Positions 8,444 through 17,127 of a stretch of DNA of 64,000 bases are shown one piece after another; positions within the stretch are counted from its first letter, which is position 1; every line of letters begins with the position of its first letter. The DNA comes from Nonomuraea fuscirosea (lineage in GTDB: Bacteria; Actinomycetota; Actinomycetes; Streptosporangiales; Streptosporangiaceae). Both the position numbers and the translations under genes were made by a program. Where the stretch lies: assembly GCF_003001935.1 (NCBI RefSeq), contig NZ_PVNG01000004.1, positions 434,001 to 498,000 of the forward strand, read 5' to 3'. Under the pieces are notes generated by a model. That model was given only the letters and a program-made list of their open reading frames with translations. It was not told the DNA's origin and did no database searches.

Positions 8444-8490
8444 CGGAGTGAGCACTCACTCCGTCAAGATTGGAGTGAGTGCTCACTCCG
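8444..8490. promoter_or_regulatory. Twin TetR-type operators between efflux pump and regulator
   Basis: Site 1 (8444-8463) is CGGAGTGAGCACTCACTCCG, an inverted repeat with 9 of 10 pairs. Site 2 (8472-8489) is GGAGTGAGTGCTCACTCC, the reverse complement of site 1's core. Their centres are 27 bp apart. The ATATTAC sequence next to site 1 could be a -10 for the pump gene. Two tandem operators of this size in a divergent TetR/MFS promoter are typical of cooperative auto-repression. Confidence 0.7.
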
Positions 8491-8554
8491 ATAGGAGGGG
8501 ACGGTACGGGCCGATAAAGTTGCCGTGGCTCACCGCGAGGAAGGAAGGCGTGTC

Positions 8555-9154
8555 ATGCCGACAGGAGTGGCCATGCGCGACGCGCGCCGGCAGCTATTCG
8601 ACGCCGCCGAACGGGTCCTGCTCCGCGACGGGCCCCGCGCCCTGACCAGCCGCGCCGTCACCACCGAGGCGGGCTGCGCCAAGGGGGTCCTGCACCGGCA
8701 CTTCGCCGACTTCGACGAGTTCCTGGCCGAGCTGGTCCGCGAGCGCGTCGCCGGGGTCGAGCGGCAGGCGGGCGTCCTGCGCGCCGCCGCGGGCACCGGC
8801 ACCGTGACCGGCAACCTCGCGGGCGCGCTCATCGAATTGTTCGACGCGGTCGCGGTGGCCGTCGTCGGCCTGCTCGTCTTCCGCGACGACCTGCGTGCGC
8901 TGCTCCGTGTCACCGCGCCCGCCGGAGTCCCGATCCTGACCGAGGCGGCCGGCATGATCGCCGTCTATCTGGCCGAGGAGCGCGCCATGGGCCGCATCGC
9001 CGCCGACGCCGACGTCGACACGCTGGCGCTCATGCTGATCGGGTCCGGGCACCTGCTGTTCGCCGGGTGGCAGGGCGCCCCGCCGGACGCCGCCGAGGTG
9101 GACCGGCTCGTGTCCACGGCCCTCGCCGACGTCCTCCAGCGCCGCCTGCTGTGA
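8555..9154 (+). CDS. TetR-family regulator of the divergent efflux pump
   Basis: Repressor of 199 residues. The helix-turn-helix region is RRQLFDAAERVLLRDGPRALTSRAVTTEAGCAKGVLHRHFADFDEFL; the C-terminal part is the ligand-binding helical domain. ATG 8555 is selected because GGAAGGAAGG lies just upstream at good spacing; a GTG at 8525 lacks a ribosome site. The stop codon falls in a 17-bp tandem repeat. It is probably auto-regulated through the two palindromes at 8444-8490. Confidence 0.92.
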   Translation: MPTGVAMRDARRQLFDAAERVLLRDGPRALTSRAVTTEAGCAKGVLHRHFADFDEFLAELVRERVAGVERQAGVLRAAAGTGTVTGNLAGALIELFDAVAVAVVGLLVFRDDLRALLRVTAPAGVPILTEAAGMIAVYLAEERAMGRIAADADVDTLALMLIGSGHLLFAGWQGAPPDAAEVDRLVSTALADVLQRRLL

Positions 9155-9235
9155 CGGCGCCCGCGGTGTGACGGCGCCCGCGGTGTGACGGCGCCCGCGG
9201 TGTGACGGGGTGTGACGGCGCCCGCTGTGTGACGG
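9150..9235. repeat. 17-bp tandem repeat TGTGACGGCGCCCGCGG
   Basis: Three perfect copies begin at 9150, 9167 and 9184, then a shortened copy TGTGACGGGG, a fourth with one change at 9211 and the start of a fifth. The first unit contains the stop codon of the TetR gene, so slippage would change only the 3' untranslated region. The GGCGCC core is self-complementary and could fold in RNA. It lies between convergent genes. Confidence 0.85.
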
Positions 9236-9258
9236 CCGTACCGCGCCGCCTGCCGGTC

Positions 9259-9756
9259 TCAGGCGGTGATCTTGGTGAGGAAGGCGTCCAGGTTGGCGTG
9301 CAGACGGGCGATCTTGCCCTCCAGGGGCAGCGTCTCCTCCAGGTCGCCCCCGGACATCGACTCCTTCCTGCCCCGCAGGTACAACGAGCAGTCCAGGTCG
9401 TTGCAGAGGTACTGCCCGACGGTGTTGCCCAGCCGCCCCGCCTCACCCGTGCGCCGCGCCGACATCAGCACCACGCCGCCGCCGGTCCGCGTGGTCAGGC
9501 AGAGCGAGCACATGCTGCGCGAGGTGAAGCCGCGCCCGCCGCCGGACGTCACCCGCAACGCGATCCCGGTCAGGCGCTCATCACGTTCGGCCACCAGGTA
9601 GGTGCGCTCGGGCGCGCCGGGATCGCGCCAGCCCAGGAAGTCGAGGTCGTCCCACGGCTGCTCGTCGAGATCCTTGGGCAGGCCGAGCCGCTTGGCCTCG
9701 CCCTTGGAACAGTTGACGAAGGACGCACGGATGTCACGTTCGGTGATGGCTCTCAT
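9259..9756 (-). CDS. FBP domain protein (FBP_C treble-clef zinc finger)
   Basis: Protein of 165 residues. It resembles the FBP_C family, named after the C-terminal zinc finger of elongation-factor-like fibronectin-binding proteins. Paired cysteines CSLC (about residue 82) and C-N-D-L-D-C (about residue 118) form a four-Cys zinc site, with the conserved stretch GWRDPGAPERTYLVAE before it. ATG 9756 fits the family size; the much longer open frame upstream overlaps the divergent tetR and is not coding. The role may be ribosome- or translation-associated, but this is not established. Confidence 0.85.
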   Translation of the reverse strand: MRAITERDIRASFVNCSKGEAKRLGLPKDLDEQPWDDLDFLGWRDPGAPERTYLVAERDERLTGIALRVTSGGGRGFTSRSMCSLCLTTRTGGGVVLMSARRTGEAGRLGNTVGQYLCNDLDCSLYLRGRKESMSGGDLEETLPLEGKIARLHANLDAFLTKITA

Positions 9757-9828
9757 GAGTGGCGACGCTAGAAAGGCTGGAACTATTATGCAAATGGATA
9801 AACTCTTTAGGTTTCCGGGAGGACACGC

Positions 9829-10425
9829 ATGCCACGCGCGGGGGTGACCGTCGACCGCCTCACCGAGGTGGCGGCGGATCTGGCCGACGAGCTCGGCTTC
9901 GACAACGTGACGATCACGGCGCTGGCGCGCAGTTTCGGGGTCAAGGAGGGCAGCCTCTACTCCCACATCAGGAACATGCGCGACCTGCGGGTCAAGGTGG
10001 CGCTGTTCGCCCTGGCGGAGCTGGCCGACGAGGTGAGCGACGCGCTGGCCGGGCGTTCGGGCAAGGACGCGCTGGTGGCCTTCGCCGACGCCTACCGCGA
10101 CTACGCCATGCGGCATCCGGGACGCTACGCCGCCACCCGTTTCCCGCTCGACCCGGAGACCGCGGCGGCCAGCGCGGGCGTCCGCCACGCCGAGATGACG
10201 CGGGCCATCCTGCGCGGCTACCGGGTGCCCGAATCCGACCAGATCGACGCGATCCGGCTGCTCGGCAGCACCTTCCACGGGTTCGTGAGTCTGGAGGCGT
10301 CCCAGTCCTTCAGCCATTCGAGCGGGATACGCGACACGGACAGTTCGTGGTCCGCGATCCTCGACGTCCTGCACGCCGCCCTGTCGAACTGGCCCGGCAC
10401 GGCGTCCAGACCGGCGGCGTCCTAA
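9829..10425 (+). CDS. TetR-family regulator with WHG-type C-terminal domain
   Basis: Regulator of 198 residues. The DNA-binding part is LADELGFDNVTITALARSFGVKEGSLYSHIRNMRDL; the C-terminal part (GRYAATRF, LLGSTFHGFVSLEASQSF) matches the TetR_C_33/WHG type. GGGAGG lies 7 nt before ATG. It is divergent from the FBP gene. Its TAA stop overlaps the TAG stop of the convergent hydrolase by 2 nt (CTAA at 10422-10425). Confidence 0.92.
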   Translation: MPRAGVTVDRLTEVAADLADELGFDNVTITALARSFGVKEGSLYSHIRNMRDLRVKVALFALAELADEVSDALAGRSGKDALVAFADAYRDYAMRHPGRYAATRFPLDPETAAASAGVRHAEMTRAILRGYRVPESDQIDAIRLLGSTFHGFVSLEASQSFSHSSGIRDTDSSWSAILDVLHAALSNWPGTASRPAAS

Positions 10426-11312
10426 CCGGCGTCCTGACCGGCGTCCTGACCGGCGTCCTGACCGGCGGCCGCGAGCGCGCTCTCGTAGCGGCTCGCCGTA
10501 CGCGTGATCGCGGCGACGTAGTCGGGCCACAGGTGACGCTCCAGCCAGTGCCCCATGCCCGGATAGACGTGCAGCTCTGAGCCGGGGATCGCCTCGGCCA
10601 TGTCGGCGGAGGCGTGCCAGTGCAGCAGCGGGTCGTCGCGTCCGTGCACCAGCACCGTCGGCGCCCCGACCGCGCGCAGCCGTTCCAGCCGCTCGGGGGC
10701 GCGCATGAGCGCCGCCCACTGGCGGGCCATGCCGTCGGGGGCGTAGCAGCGGTCGTACGCCTCCGCGGCACGGTCGCGGGCCCACGCCACCTCCGACTCC
10801 GGATGGTCGGGCCGCGCCTCCCGGTGGGCGGCCGCCGCGTACGCGATCACCTCGTCGCGGCCGTGGCGCGGCTGCACCGTCAGGCGCTCGGGGTGCTCGC
10901 CGTGCAGCACGTACCGCGGCGACCGCCCCGGGATCGAGTAGAACAGCGCGAGGCCGCGGACCCGCCGCGGATGCTCGATCGCCAGCGTCTGCGCGATCAT
11001 CCCGCCCATCGACCGGCCCGCCACGTGGGCGCTCTCCAGACCCAGCGCGTCGAGCACCCTGACCACGTCGTCCGCCATGTCCGACAGCCCGTAGCCGCCG
11101 TCGACGTCCTCGGGGCCGCCGAACTTCTGCGACAGCCCGACGTCGCGGTTGTCCAGCCGGATGAGGTGGAAACCCGCGTCGGCGAGGAGCGCGCAGAACT
11201 CCTCGTGCCAGCCGATGAGCTGCCCGCCGAAGCCCTCGATCAGCACCAGCGGCTCGCCGGACGGGTCTCCGGCCGTCTCGTAGTAGATCTCGACGTCGCT
11301 GGTGAAGGGCAT
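10422..11312 (-). CDS. Alpha/beta-fold hydrolase
   Basis: Hydrolase of 296 residues. The nucleophile elbow is GRSMGG (Ser near residue 101), the acid lies in VLVHGRDDPLLHW and the catalytic His in GMGHWLERHLWPDY. HLIRLDNRDVGLSQ is typical of the family clustering with aclacinomycin methylesterase-like enzymes. The last residues are three AGQD repeats encoded by a 12-bp tandem repeat, an extension absent from most relatives. The substrate is unknown. Confidence 0.88.
   Translation of the reverse strand: MPFTSDVEIYYETAGDPSGEPLVLIEGFGGQLIGWHEEFCALLADAGFHLIRLDNRDVGLSQKFGGPEDVDGGYGLSDMADDVVRVLDALGLESAHVAGRSMGGMIAQTLAIEHPRRVRGLALFYSIPGRSPRYVLHGEHPERLTVQPRHGRDEVIAYAAAAHREARPDHPESEVAWARDRAAEAYDRCYAPDGMARQWAALMRAPERLERLRAVGAPTVLVHGRDDPLLHWHASADMAEAIPGSELHVYPGMGHWLERHLWPDYVAAITRTASRYESALAAAGQDAGQDAGQDAG
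10425..10470. repeat. 12-bp tandem repeat at convergent gene ends
   Basis: ACCGGCGTCCTG occurs three times in a row from 10425 and then decays. It codes for the AGQD repeats at the end of the hydrolase and begins at the last base of the TetR stop codon. A related sequence, GACCGGCGGCGTCCT, lies just before it inside tetR, so the array may have grown from the tetR 3' end. Confidence 0.8.
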
Positions 11313-11379
11313 GTGCGGCGCTCCCGGGGTGTCGCGGGGGGATGCTCAGAGGCTACGAAGAGCGGACGAGACACGGCAA

Positions 11380-11426
11380 TGTGCCGGAAGCCCAGAGAAT
11401 GCGACCGTACTGTGCCGGAAACCCAG
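11380..11426. repeat. Pair of 16-bp direct repeats upstream of the GNAT gene
   Basis: TGTGCCGGAAGCCCAG (11380-11395) and TGTGCCGGAAACCCAG (11411-11426) differ by one base and lie 31 bp apart, about three helical turns. They sit between the divergent hydrolase (ATG 11312) and acetyltransferase (ATG 11474). Same-face spacing suggests a regulator binding site; no regulator is adjacent, so this is tentative. Confidence 0.4.
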
Positions 11427-11473
11427 CAGGTCGCCCGTCCTGGGCGCGTCTTCGCCGCCCGTACGATGGCCGG

Positions 11474-11962
11474 ATGCTGATCCGAGAGGCCACCGAAGAG
11501 GACTGGGCGGCCGTGTGGCCGTTCTTCCGCAAGATCGTCGCCGCCGGCGAGACGTTCACCTATCCCGTCGACATGGGCGCGGACCAGGGCCATGACTGGT
11601 GGATGCTGCCGCCGCCCAACCGCACGGTCGTCGCCGTCGACGACGACGGTGAGGTCCTGGGCACGGCCAAGATGAACAACAACCAGGCGGGCAACGGCGC
11701 CCACGTCGCGAGCGCCAGCTACATGGTCGATCCGGCCCGCACCGGCCGCGGCGTCGGGCGGGCGCTGTGCGCGTACACGCTGGACTGGGCACGGGCGGAG
11801 GGCTTTCGCGCCATGCAGTTCAACGGCGTCGTCGAGACGAACACGCACGCGGTGTCGCTCTACCGGTCGCTCGGCTTCGAGATCATCGGGACGGTGCCCG
11901 AGGGCTTCCGGCATCCGGAGCGGGGATACGTGGGCCTGCACATCATGCACCGTCCGCTCTGA
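11474..11962 (+). CDS. GNAT-family N-acetyltransferase
   Basis: Acetyltransferase of 162 residues that transfers acetyl from acetyl-CoA to an amine. The acetyl-CoA loop is ARTGRGVGRALCAYTLDWA (motif A, near residue 88); the later motif B has NTHAVSLYRSLGFEIIGTVPEGFRHP. ATG 11474 begins with the family pattern MLIREATEEDW; the longer open frame upstream crosses the promoter region. Acceptor not known. Confidence 0.92.
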   Translation: MLIREATEEDWAAVWPFFRKIVAAGETFTYPVDMGADQGHDWWMLPPPNRTVVAVDDDGEVLGTAKMNNNQAGNGAHVASASYMVDPARTGRGVGRALCAYTLDWARAEGFRAMQFNGVVETNTHAVSLYRSLGFEIIGTVPEGFRHPERGYVGLHIMHRPL

Positions 11963-12075
11963 CCCGGGCCCGCCGACCGCGCTGACCTGCCGGACGGGCG
12001 GGCGGCGGTGCGGGCGGACGGCGGCGCGGCCGGGCGCCCGCATGGACCGGCCGCCGCGCGGGAATAGCCCTCCCC

Positions 12076-13341
12076 GTGACCGCCACCCCAGCAACGATGT
12101 CCGTGGCCGAGGCCGGCTGCTCACTGGCCGCGCCCGCCACCTACGCCGACGAGGCCCGCCTGCACGCCGCGCTCACGCTCCTGCGCCGCGAGGCTCCCGT
12201 CCACCGCGTCGAGGCCCCCGGCTACACGCCCTTCTGGGCCGTCACCCGGCACGCCGACATCATCGACGTCGAACGCGACCACACCCTGTGGCTCAACGCC
12301 CCGCGTCCCGTCCTGCGCACCGCGGCGCTCGACGCCGCGCTCGAAGCCCGCCGCGCCCGGGGCGGCGCCCTGGCGACCCTCGTGCACCTGGACGGCCGGC
12401 GCCACCGCGAGCTGCGCGCCGTCGCGGCCGACTGGTTCCGCCCCAAGGCGATGCGCGACCTGCGGGCGCGCGTGCGCGAGCTGGCCGGTCGGTACGTCGC
12501 CGTCATGGCCGAGCACGGCGGCGCCTGCGACTTCGCCCGCGACGTCGCCGCCCACTACCCGCTCTACGTCATCCTCTCGCTGCTCGGCCTGCCCGAGTCC
12601 GACTTCCCCCGTATGCTGCGGCTGACCCAGCAGCTGTTCGGCCAGGACGACGCCGACACCGGGCGCGGCTCGGGCACGCCCGTCGACCACACCTCGGTGC
12701 TGGAGGACCTGTTCGCCTACTTCCGCGACCTGACCGCCCGCCGCCGTGCCACCCCCACCGGCGACCTGGCCTCGGAGATCGCCAACGCCCGCGTCGACGG
12801 CCGCCACCTGGACGACAACACCGCCGCCTCGTACTACATCATCATCGCCACCGCCGGCCACGACACCACCAGCTCCACCATCGCCGGCGGCCTGGACGCG
12901 CTCATCCGCCATCCGGCCGAGCTGCGCCGGCTGCGCGCGGACCCCGGCCTGCTGGCCCCGGCCGCCGAGGAGATGATCCGCTGGGTCAGCCCGGTCAAGT
13001 CGTTCATGCGCACGGCGTCCGCCGACACCGAGGTCCGCGGCACGCCGATCGGCGAGGGGGAGTCGGTGCTGCTGGCCTACCCGTCGGCCAACCGGGACGA
13101 GGAGGTCTTTCCGGACGCGTTCCGCTTCGACGCCGGTCGCGACCCCAACCGGCACCTGGCGTTCGGCTCGGGCGTGCACTACTGCCTGGGCGCCGCGCTG
13201 GCCCGGATGGAGATCCAGGAGCTGTTCGCCGTTCTGCTGCCCCGCCTGACCCGCGTCGAGCCGGACGGCGAGCCCGCGTGGACGGCGACCACGTTCGTGG
13301 GCGGGCTCAAACGGCTGCCGATCCGCTACTCGCTCTCCTGA
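12076..13341 (+). CDS. Cytochrome P450
   Basis: Heme monooxygenase of 421 residues. The I-helix oxygen-activation motif is AGHDTTSS, the K-helix EXXR is EMIR, and the heme-binding loop is FGSGVHYCLGAALARME with the Cys axial ligand. HLDGRRHRELR is the C-helix. Size and motifs fit soluble bacterial class I P450s needing ferredoxin partners; neither ferredoxin nor reductase is adjacent. GTG 12076 is used; ATG 12097 is an alternative. Its 3' end overlaps the convergent sigma-factor gene by 16 nt. Substrate unknown; the sequence loosely recalls the CYP124/125/142 and linalool-hydroxylase-like groups. Confidence 0.93.
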   Translation: MTATPATMSVAEAGCSLAAPATYADEARLHAALTLLRREAPVHRVEAPGYTPFWAVTRHADIIDVERDHTLWLNAPRPVLRTAALDAALEARRARGGALATLVHLDGRRHRELRAVAADWFRPKAMRDLRARVRELAGRYVAVMAEHGGACDFARDVAAHYPLYVILSLLGLPESDFPRMLRLTQQLFGQDDADTGRGSGTPVDHTSVLEDLFAYFRDLTARRRATPTGDLASEIANARVDGRHLDDNTAASYYIIIATAGHDTTSSTIAGGLDALIRHPAELRRLRADPGLLAPAAEEMIRWVSPVKSFMRTASADTEVRGTPIGEGESVLLAYPSANRDEEVFPDAFRFDAGRDPNRHLAFGSGVHYCLGAALARMEIQELFAVLLPRLTRVEPDGEPAWTATTFVGGLKRLPIRYSLS

Positions 13342-14243
13342 CGGCGGCCGCCGGTCGCGGCGGTCAGCTTGGCCGGGTTCATCATCCACAGCACCTGGTC
13401 GATGCCCTGCTCGGAGGCGTGCACGGTGACGACCGTGAACACCTCGCCGTCGCGGCTCAGCAGGGCCGAGGCCTGCCCGTTCGCCGTCCCCCACGTCACC
13501 TCGACCCCGGTCCAGAAGCGCGGCGCGAACGCCCTGATGTACTTCGCCACCCGCGTCGCGCCGACCACGGGGATGCGGCTGGCGCGCGCGGCGCCGCCGC
13601 CGTCGGAGTAGCTGACCACGTCCGCGGCGAAGAGCTGCTCCAGCGCGGCCAGGTCGCCGGCGCGGGCGGCGGCGACGAAGGCCGTCAGCAGCTTGCGCTG
13701 CGCGCCCGGGGTCACGGGGGCGCGGCGCTCGACGAGCACCCGCTTGCGGGCCCGGCTGACGAGCTGGCGCACCGCCGGCTCGCTGAGCCCCACGATCTCG
13801 GCGATCTGCGGGTAGGGGTAGTCGAACGCCTCCCGCAGCACGTACGCGGCCCGTTCCGTCGGCGAGAGCCGCTCCAGGAGCAGCAGCACCGCCAGGCTCA
13901 GCGCCTCGCCGCGCTCGGCGCCCAGATAGGGGTCGGCGCCGGTGTCGACCGGCTCGGGCAACCACGGGCCGACATAGGTCTCGCGGCGCACACGCGCGGA
14001 CTGCAGCTCGTTGATCGCGAGACGGGTGATCGTCGTGGCCAGGAACGCGGCCGGGTTGTCGACCGTCGCGCGGTCGTAGGCCTGCCAGCGCATCCAGACC
14101 TCCTGCACCAGGTCCTCGGCCTCGGTGGCGCTGCCCAGCATCCGGTACGCGATCCCGAACAGGCGCCCGCGCACCTCCGCGAACACCCGCGCGGCCCGTT
14201 CGAGCTCCTCCGGATCGCCCGGCCCGTTGTCCGCCACCGCCAT
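13326..14243 (-). CDS. ECF41-type RNA polymerase sigma factor (SigJ-like)
   Basis: Sigma factor of 305 residues with regions 2 (FGIAYRMLGSATEAEDLVQEVWMRW) and 4 (LSPTERAAYVLREAFDYPYPQIAEIVGLSEPAVRQLVSRARKR) followed by a SnoaL-like domain of about 110 residues. That domain carries the ECF41 marks DGGG (SYSDGGGAAR) and NPxKL (WMMNPAKL), known to replace a separate anti-sigma factor. First of three ECF41 factors in this window. ATG 14243 fits the family start; no TGTCACA-type ECF41 promoter was seen upstream. The usual partner (carboxymuconolactone decarboxylase or oxidoreductase) is not adjacent unless it is the convergent P450. Confidence 0.9.
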   Translation of the reverse strand: MAVADNGPGDPEELERAARVFAEVRGRLFGIAYRMLGSATEAEDLVQEVWMRWQAYDRATVDNPAAFLATTITRLAINELQSARVRRETYVGPWLPEPVDTGADPYLGAERGEALSLAVLLLLERLSPTERAAYVLREAFDYPYPQIAEIVGLSEPAVRQLVSRARKRVLVERRAPVTPGAQRKLLTAFVAAARAGDLAALEQLFAADVVSYSDGGGAARASRIPVVGATRVAKYIRAFAPRFWTGVEVTWGTANGQASALLSRDGEVFTVVTVHASEQGIDQVLWMMNPAKLTAATGGRRQESE

Positions 14244-14435
14244 CGCCCCCTGTCGCCCCGGCGTCCATCTTCCCCGCCGGTCCCCTGATGAGCGGTGAGG
14301 CCGGGCCGGACGGCGAGTCCGTCCGTCCGGCGCTCTCCACCGCGTCCGGCGGGAGATCGACACCGAACGCATCATAGGCGTCGCGCTCGGCAGCCTCCGA
14401 CACGCCTGCCTCGGACCCGGCCGCCCGGGGTGCGG

Positions 14436-15407
14436 TCAGCGCGGTTCGAGGGAGGCGGTGAGGCGGGAGACGAGCGTCGCGACCGCGGCACGCAGCTCCG
14501 GCCCGCCCTCGACGCGGAACGGGAACGGGATCGTCGGCAGCCACTCCTGCGCGTACATCGCCGGATTGCTCGTGCTGCCGACCAGCACGCACCCCTCGCC
14601 CGGCGCGCCGCCCCGCGGTTCGAGCCGTCCCATGGGCGGCCGGATCCACGGCGCGACCTCCTCCTGCGGCGCGTCGAACACGACCCGCGTGGCGAACTCC
14701 CACCCGGTGCCCAGATTCTCCTCCAGCGCCGCCACCGGATCGAGGCCGTCAGGAGGCTCGAACGCCCGCGTCGTCCGCCGGACCTCGCGCACGCGGTCGA
14801 CCCGGTACGTGCGCACGGCCCGCGCGTGGTGGGAGTGGCAGAGCAGGTACCAGCGGCCGTGCCGGACGACGACCGCCCACGGGTCCACCTCCGCCTCCCA
14901 CTCCCTGCCCGACTCGCTCCGGTAGGCGACCACCACCCGCCGCCGGTCCGCGCCGGCCGCCACGAGCGCGCTGGTGATGGCCGGGTCCGGCCGGGCCGAG
15001 GACCGGTCGGGCGCCGCCGAGGCGTGCTCGCGCAGCGCCGCCGCCTGCCGTCCGACGCTCTCCGGCAGCGCCCTGATGACCTTGCCGAGCGCTGCGCCGA
15101 CGACGTCGCCCGCGTCGGTGGCGGCCGGCTGCCCGTCGAGCACCGCCATGACCAGGCCGAGCGCCTCCGGCTCGGTGAAGGCGACCGGGGGCAGCCGCGT
15201 GCCGCGCCCGAGCCGGTACCCGCCGTAGGGGCCGCGGGTGGACTCGACCGGGATGCCCGCCTCGCGCAGGATCCCGACGTAACGGCGCGCGGCGCGTTCG
15301 GTGACGTGCAGGTGCTCGGCGAGCTCGCCGGCAGTCACGCCGGGGCGGTTCCTGAGGAGCTCCATGGTGCGCAGGGCCCGCGCGGTCGGGCTGAGGTCGG
15401 TCGGCAC
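14436..15407 (-). CDS. WYL-domain transcriptional regulator (DeoR-like HTH)
   Basis: Regulator of 323 residues. The N-terminal winged helix is TARALRTMELLRNRPGVTAGELAEHLHVTERAARRYVGILREAGIPVESTRGPYGGYRLGRG. A WYL domain follows, with VVVRHGRWYLLCHSHHARAVRTYRVDRVREV, thought to bind nucleic-acid or nucleotide ligands, then a C-terminal extension. GTG start. It is divergent from the small hydrolase at 15536, which is its likely target. Confidence 0.9.
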   Translation of the reverse strand: MPTDLSPTARALRTMELLRNRPGVTAGELAEHLHVTERAARRYVGILREAGIPVESTRGPYGGYRLGRGTRLPPVAFTEPEALGLVMAVLDGQPAATDAGDVVGAALGKVIRALPESVGRQAAALREHASAAPDRSSARPDPAITSALVAAGADRRRVVVAYRSESGREWEAEVDPWAVVVRHGRWYLLCHSHHARAVRTYRVDRVREVRRTTRAFEPPDGLDPVAALEENLGTGWEFATRVVFDAPQEEVAPWIRPPMGRLEPRGGAPGEGCVLVGSTSNPAMYAQEWLPTIPFPFRVEGGPELRAAVATLVSRLTASLEPR

Positions 15408-15535
15408 ATCTGAAGGTTAGGAGGTCACGTCAAGAACAGGAAGCAGAACGTCCGGAACCGGCCCTAGCCTGGCGTGGCTACCGGGTCCCCGCGGGCCTGC
15501 GCTCGCCGGGGCGTACCGAGGAGAAAGAACGGATC

Positions 15536-16219
15536 ATGGACATTCTGCTGATCGGCGGCCTCTGGCTCGACGCCTCCACCTGGGACGACGTCGTCCCCGC
15601 CCTGGAGGCGCACGGCCACCGCGCCGTGCCGGTCGCCCTGCCGGGACAGGGGGACGGCTCCCGCTCGGCCACGCTCGGAGACCAGGTGGCGGCGGTGCTC
15701 GCGGCCGTGGACGCGGCGCGCGGCGAGGTCATGGTGGCGGGACACTCCGCCGCCTGCACCCTGGCCTGGCTGGCCGCCGACGCGCGCCCGGAACGGGTCG
15801 CCAAGGTCGCGCTCATCGGGGGTTTCCCGTCCGGCGACGGGCAGACGTACGCCGACTTCTTCGAGGTGGAGGACGGTGTCATGCCGTTCCCCGGCTGGGG
15901 CCCGTTCGAGGGGCCCGACTCCGCCGACCTCGACGAGGCGGCCAGGCGGGACTTCGCGAGCGCGGCCGTGCCGGTGCCCGAGGGGGTGGCGAAGGGCGTG
16001 GTGCGGCTGAAGGACGAGCGGCGGTTCGGCGTGCCCGTGCTGGTCGTGTGCCCCGAGTTCAGCCCCGATGAGGCGCGCGCGTGGGTCGCCGCCGGTGACG
16101 TGCCTGAGCTGGCCAAGGCCGAGCGGGTCGAGTACGCGGACCTCGACTCCGGGCACTGGCCCATGCTCACCCGTCCGGCCGAACTGGCCGGCCTCCTGGC
16201 CGCCGCCGCCAAGGCCTGA
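15536..16219 (+). CDS. Alpha/beta hydrolase
   Basis: Hydrolase of 227 residues. Strand 1 is followed by an oxyanion-type loop (ILLIGGLWLDASTWDDVV), the nucleophile elbow is GHSAA (VMVAGHSAACTLAWLAA, Ser near residue 70), and the catalytic His is in LDSGHWPMLTRPAELA. Length and pattern match the small pfam12697 esterase group. It is divergent from the WYL regulator. Substrate unknown. Confidence 0.88.
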   Translation: MDILLIGGLWLDASTWDDVVPALEAHGHRAVPVALPGQGDGSRSATLGDQVAAVLAAVDAARGEVMVAGHSAACTLAWLAADARPERVAKVALIGGFPSGDGQTYADFFEVEDGVMPFPGWGPFEGPDSADLDEAARRDFASAAVPVPEGVAKGVVRLKDERRFGVPVLVVCPEFSPDEARAWVAAGDVPELAKAERVEYADLDSGHWPMLTRPAELAGLLAAAAKA

Positions 16220-16258
16220 CGCGTTCTCTTCGCCCGCCCGTCCGTTCCCCGGCGGACG

Positions 16259-17074
16259 TCAGGGGACGCGGCCGACGGCGCAGAGGATGTCGGCGCCGCC
16301 CGGGCCGGCCAGCGAGGGGTCGAGGGCGACCTCGGGACGCCAGTCGGTCGTCGACACCAGGCCGGGCTCCAACAGCTCCAGCCCCTCGAAGAAGCCGGCG
16401 ATCTGCTCGCGCGTGCGCGGGGTCACGTTGCCCGCGGTGGTCCTGCGGTAGACGTCGTTGCCCTCGCCGACCACGTCGCTGCCCAGCTCACCCGCGGTCA
16501 CGTGCGAGATGATCAGGTGGCTGCCGGACGGGAGGGAGTCGCGTACGGTGCGCACGATGGACTGGGCCTGGTCGTCGTCGGGGATGAAGTGCAGCACCGC
16601 GACCATGATCACCGTCAGGGGCCGCCGGAAGTCCAGGTGGCCGGTGACGTCGGGGTGGCCCAGGATGGCCTTGGGCTCGCGCATGTCGCCCTCGACCACG
16701 ACGACGTCGTCGGTCTCCGCCAGCAGGGCGCGGGCGTGCACGAGCACGATCGGGTCGTTGTCGACGTAGACCACCCGCGAGCCGGGGGAGAACCTGGCCG
16801 CGACCTGGTGCACGTTGTCCTGGGTCGGCAGCCCGGTGCCGATGTCGAGGAACTGGTGGATGCCGCCTTCCGCGACCGCGCGTACGGCCCGGCCGAGGAA
16901 CGCCCGGTTGGCCTGCGCGACCTCCTTCGCGTTGGGCGAGAGCTGGATGATCTGCGCGGCGGCCTCGCGGTCGGCGCGGAAGTTGTCCTTGCCACCCAGG
17001 AGATAGTCGTACATCCGAGCCACGCTCGGCACGGTCGCGTCCACGCCCGCAGGTGCCCGCTCCTGCTCCGTCAT
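16259..17074 (-). CDS. SAM-dependent methyltransferase, pfam04672 family (second copy)
   Basis: Methyltransferase of 271 residues, clearly paralogous to the protein at 2781-3632: both have PSVARMYDY-LGGKDNF, FLDIGTGLPTQDNVHQV, VVYVDNDPIVLVHA-ALLA and the ending ELLEPG. It lacks the extra N-terminal residues of the other copy. ATG 17074. Divergent from it at 17128 is a remnant of an asparagine-synthetase start. Substrate unknown. Confidence 0.93.
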   Translation of the reverse strand: MTEQERAPAGVDATVPSVARMYDYLLGGKDNFRADREAAAQIIQLSPNAKEVAQANRAFLGRAVRAVAEGGIHQFLDIGTGLPTQDNVHQVAARFSPGSRVVYVDNDPIVLVHARALLAETDDVVVVEGDMREPKAILGHPDVTGHLDFRRPLTVIMVAVLHFIPDDDQAQSIVRTVRDSLPSGSHLIISHVTAGELGSDVVGEGNDVYRRTTAGNVTPRTREQIAGFFEGLELLEPGLVSTTDWRPEVALDPSLAGPGGADILCAVGRVP

Positions 17075-17127
17075 TCCTACTCCTCAGTCACTCGGTAAAA
17101 CGATCGTAGTAGGAGGATCGGGGGACG

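Noticed and set aside
12042..14703. Very long open frames on both strands over P450 and sigma factor (748 and 860 codons)
   Set aside because: They are high-GC shadows of the real genes; Arg/Pro-rich, no ribosome site, no recognisable motif.
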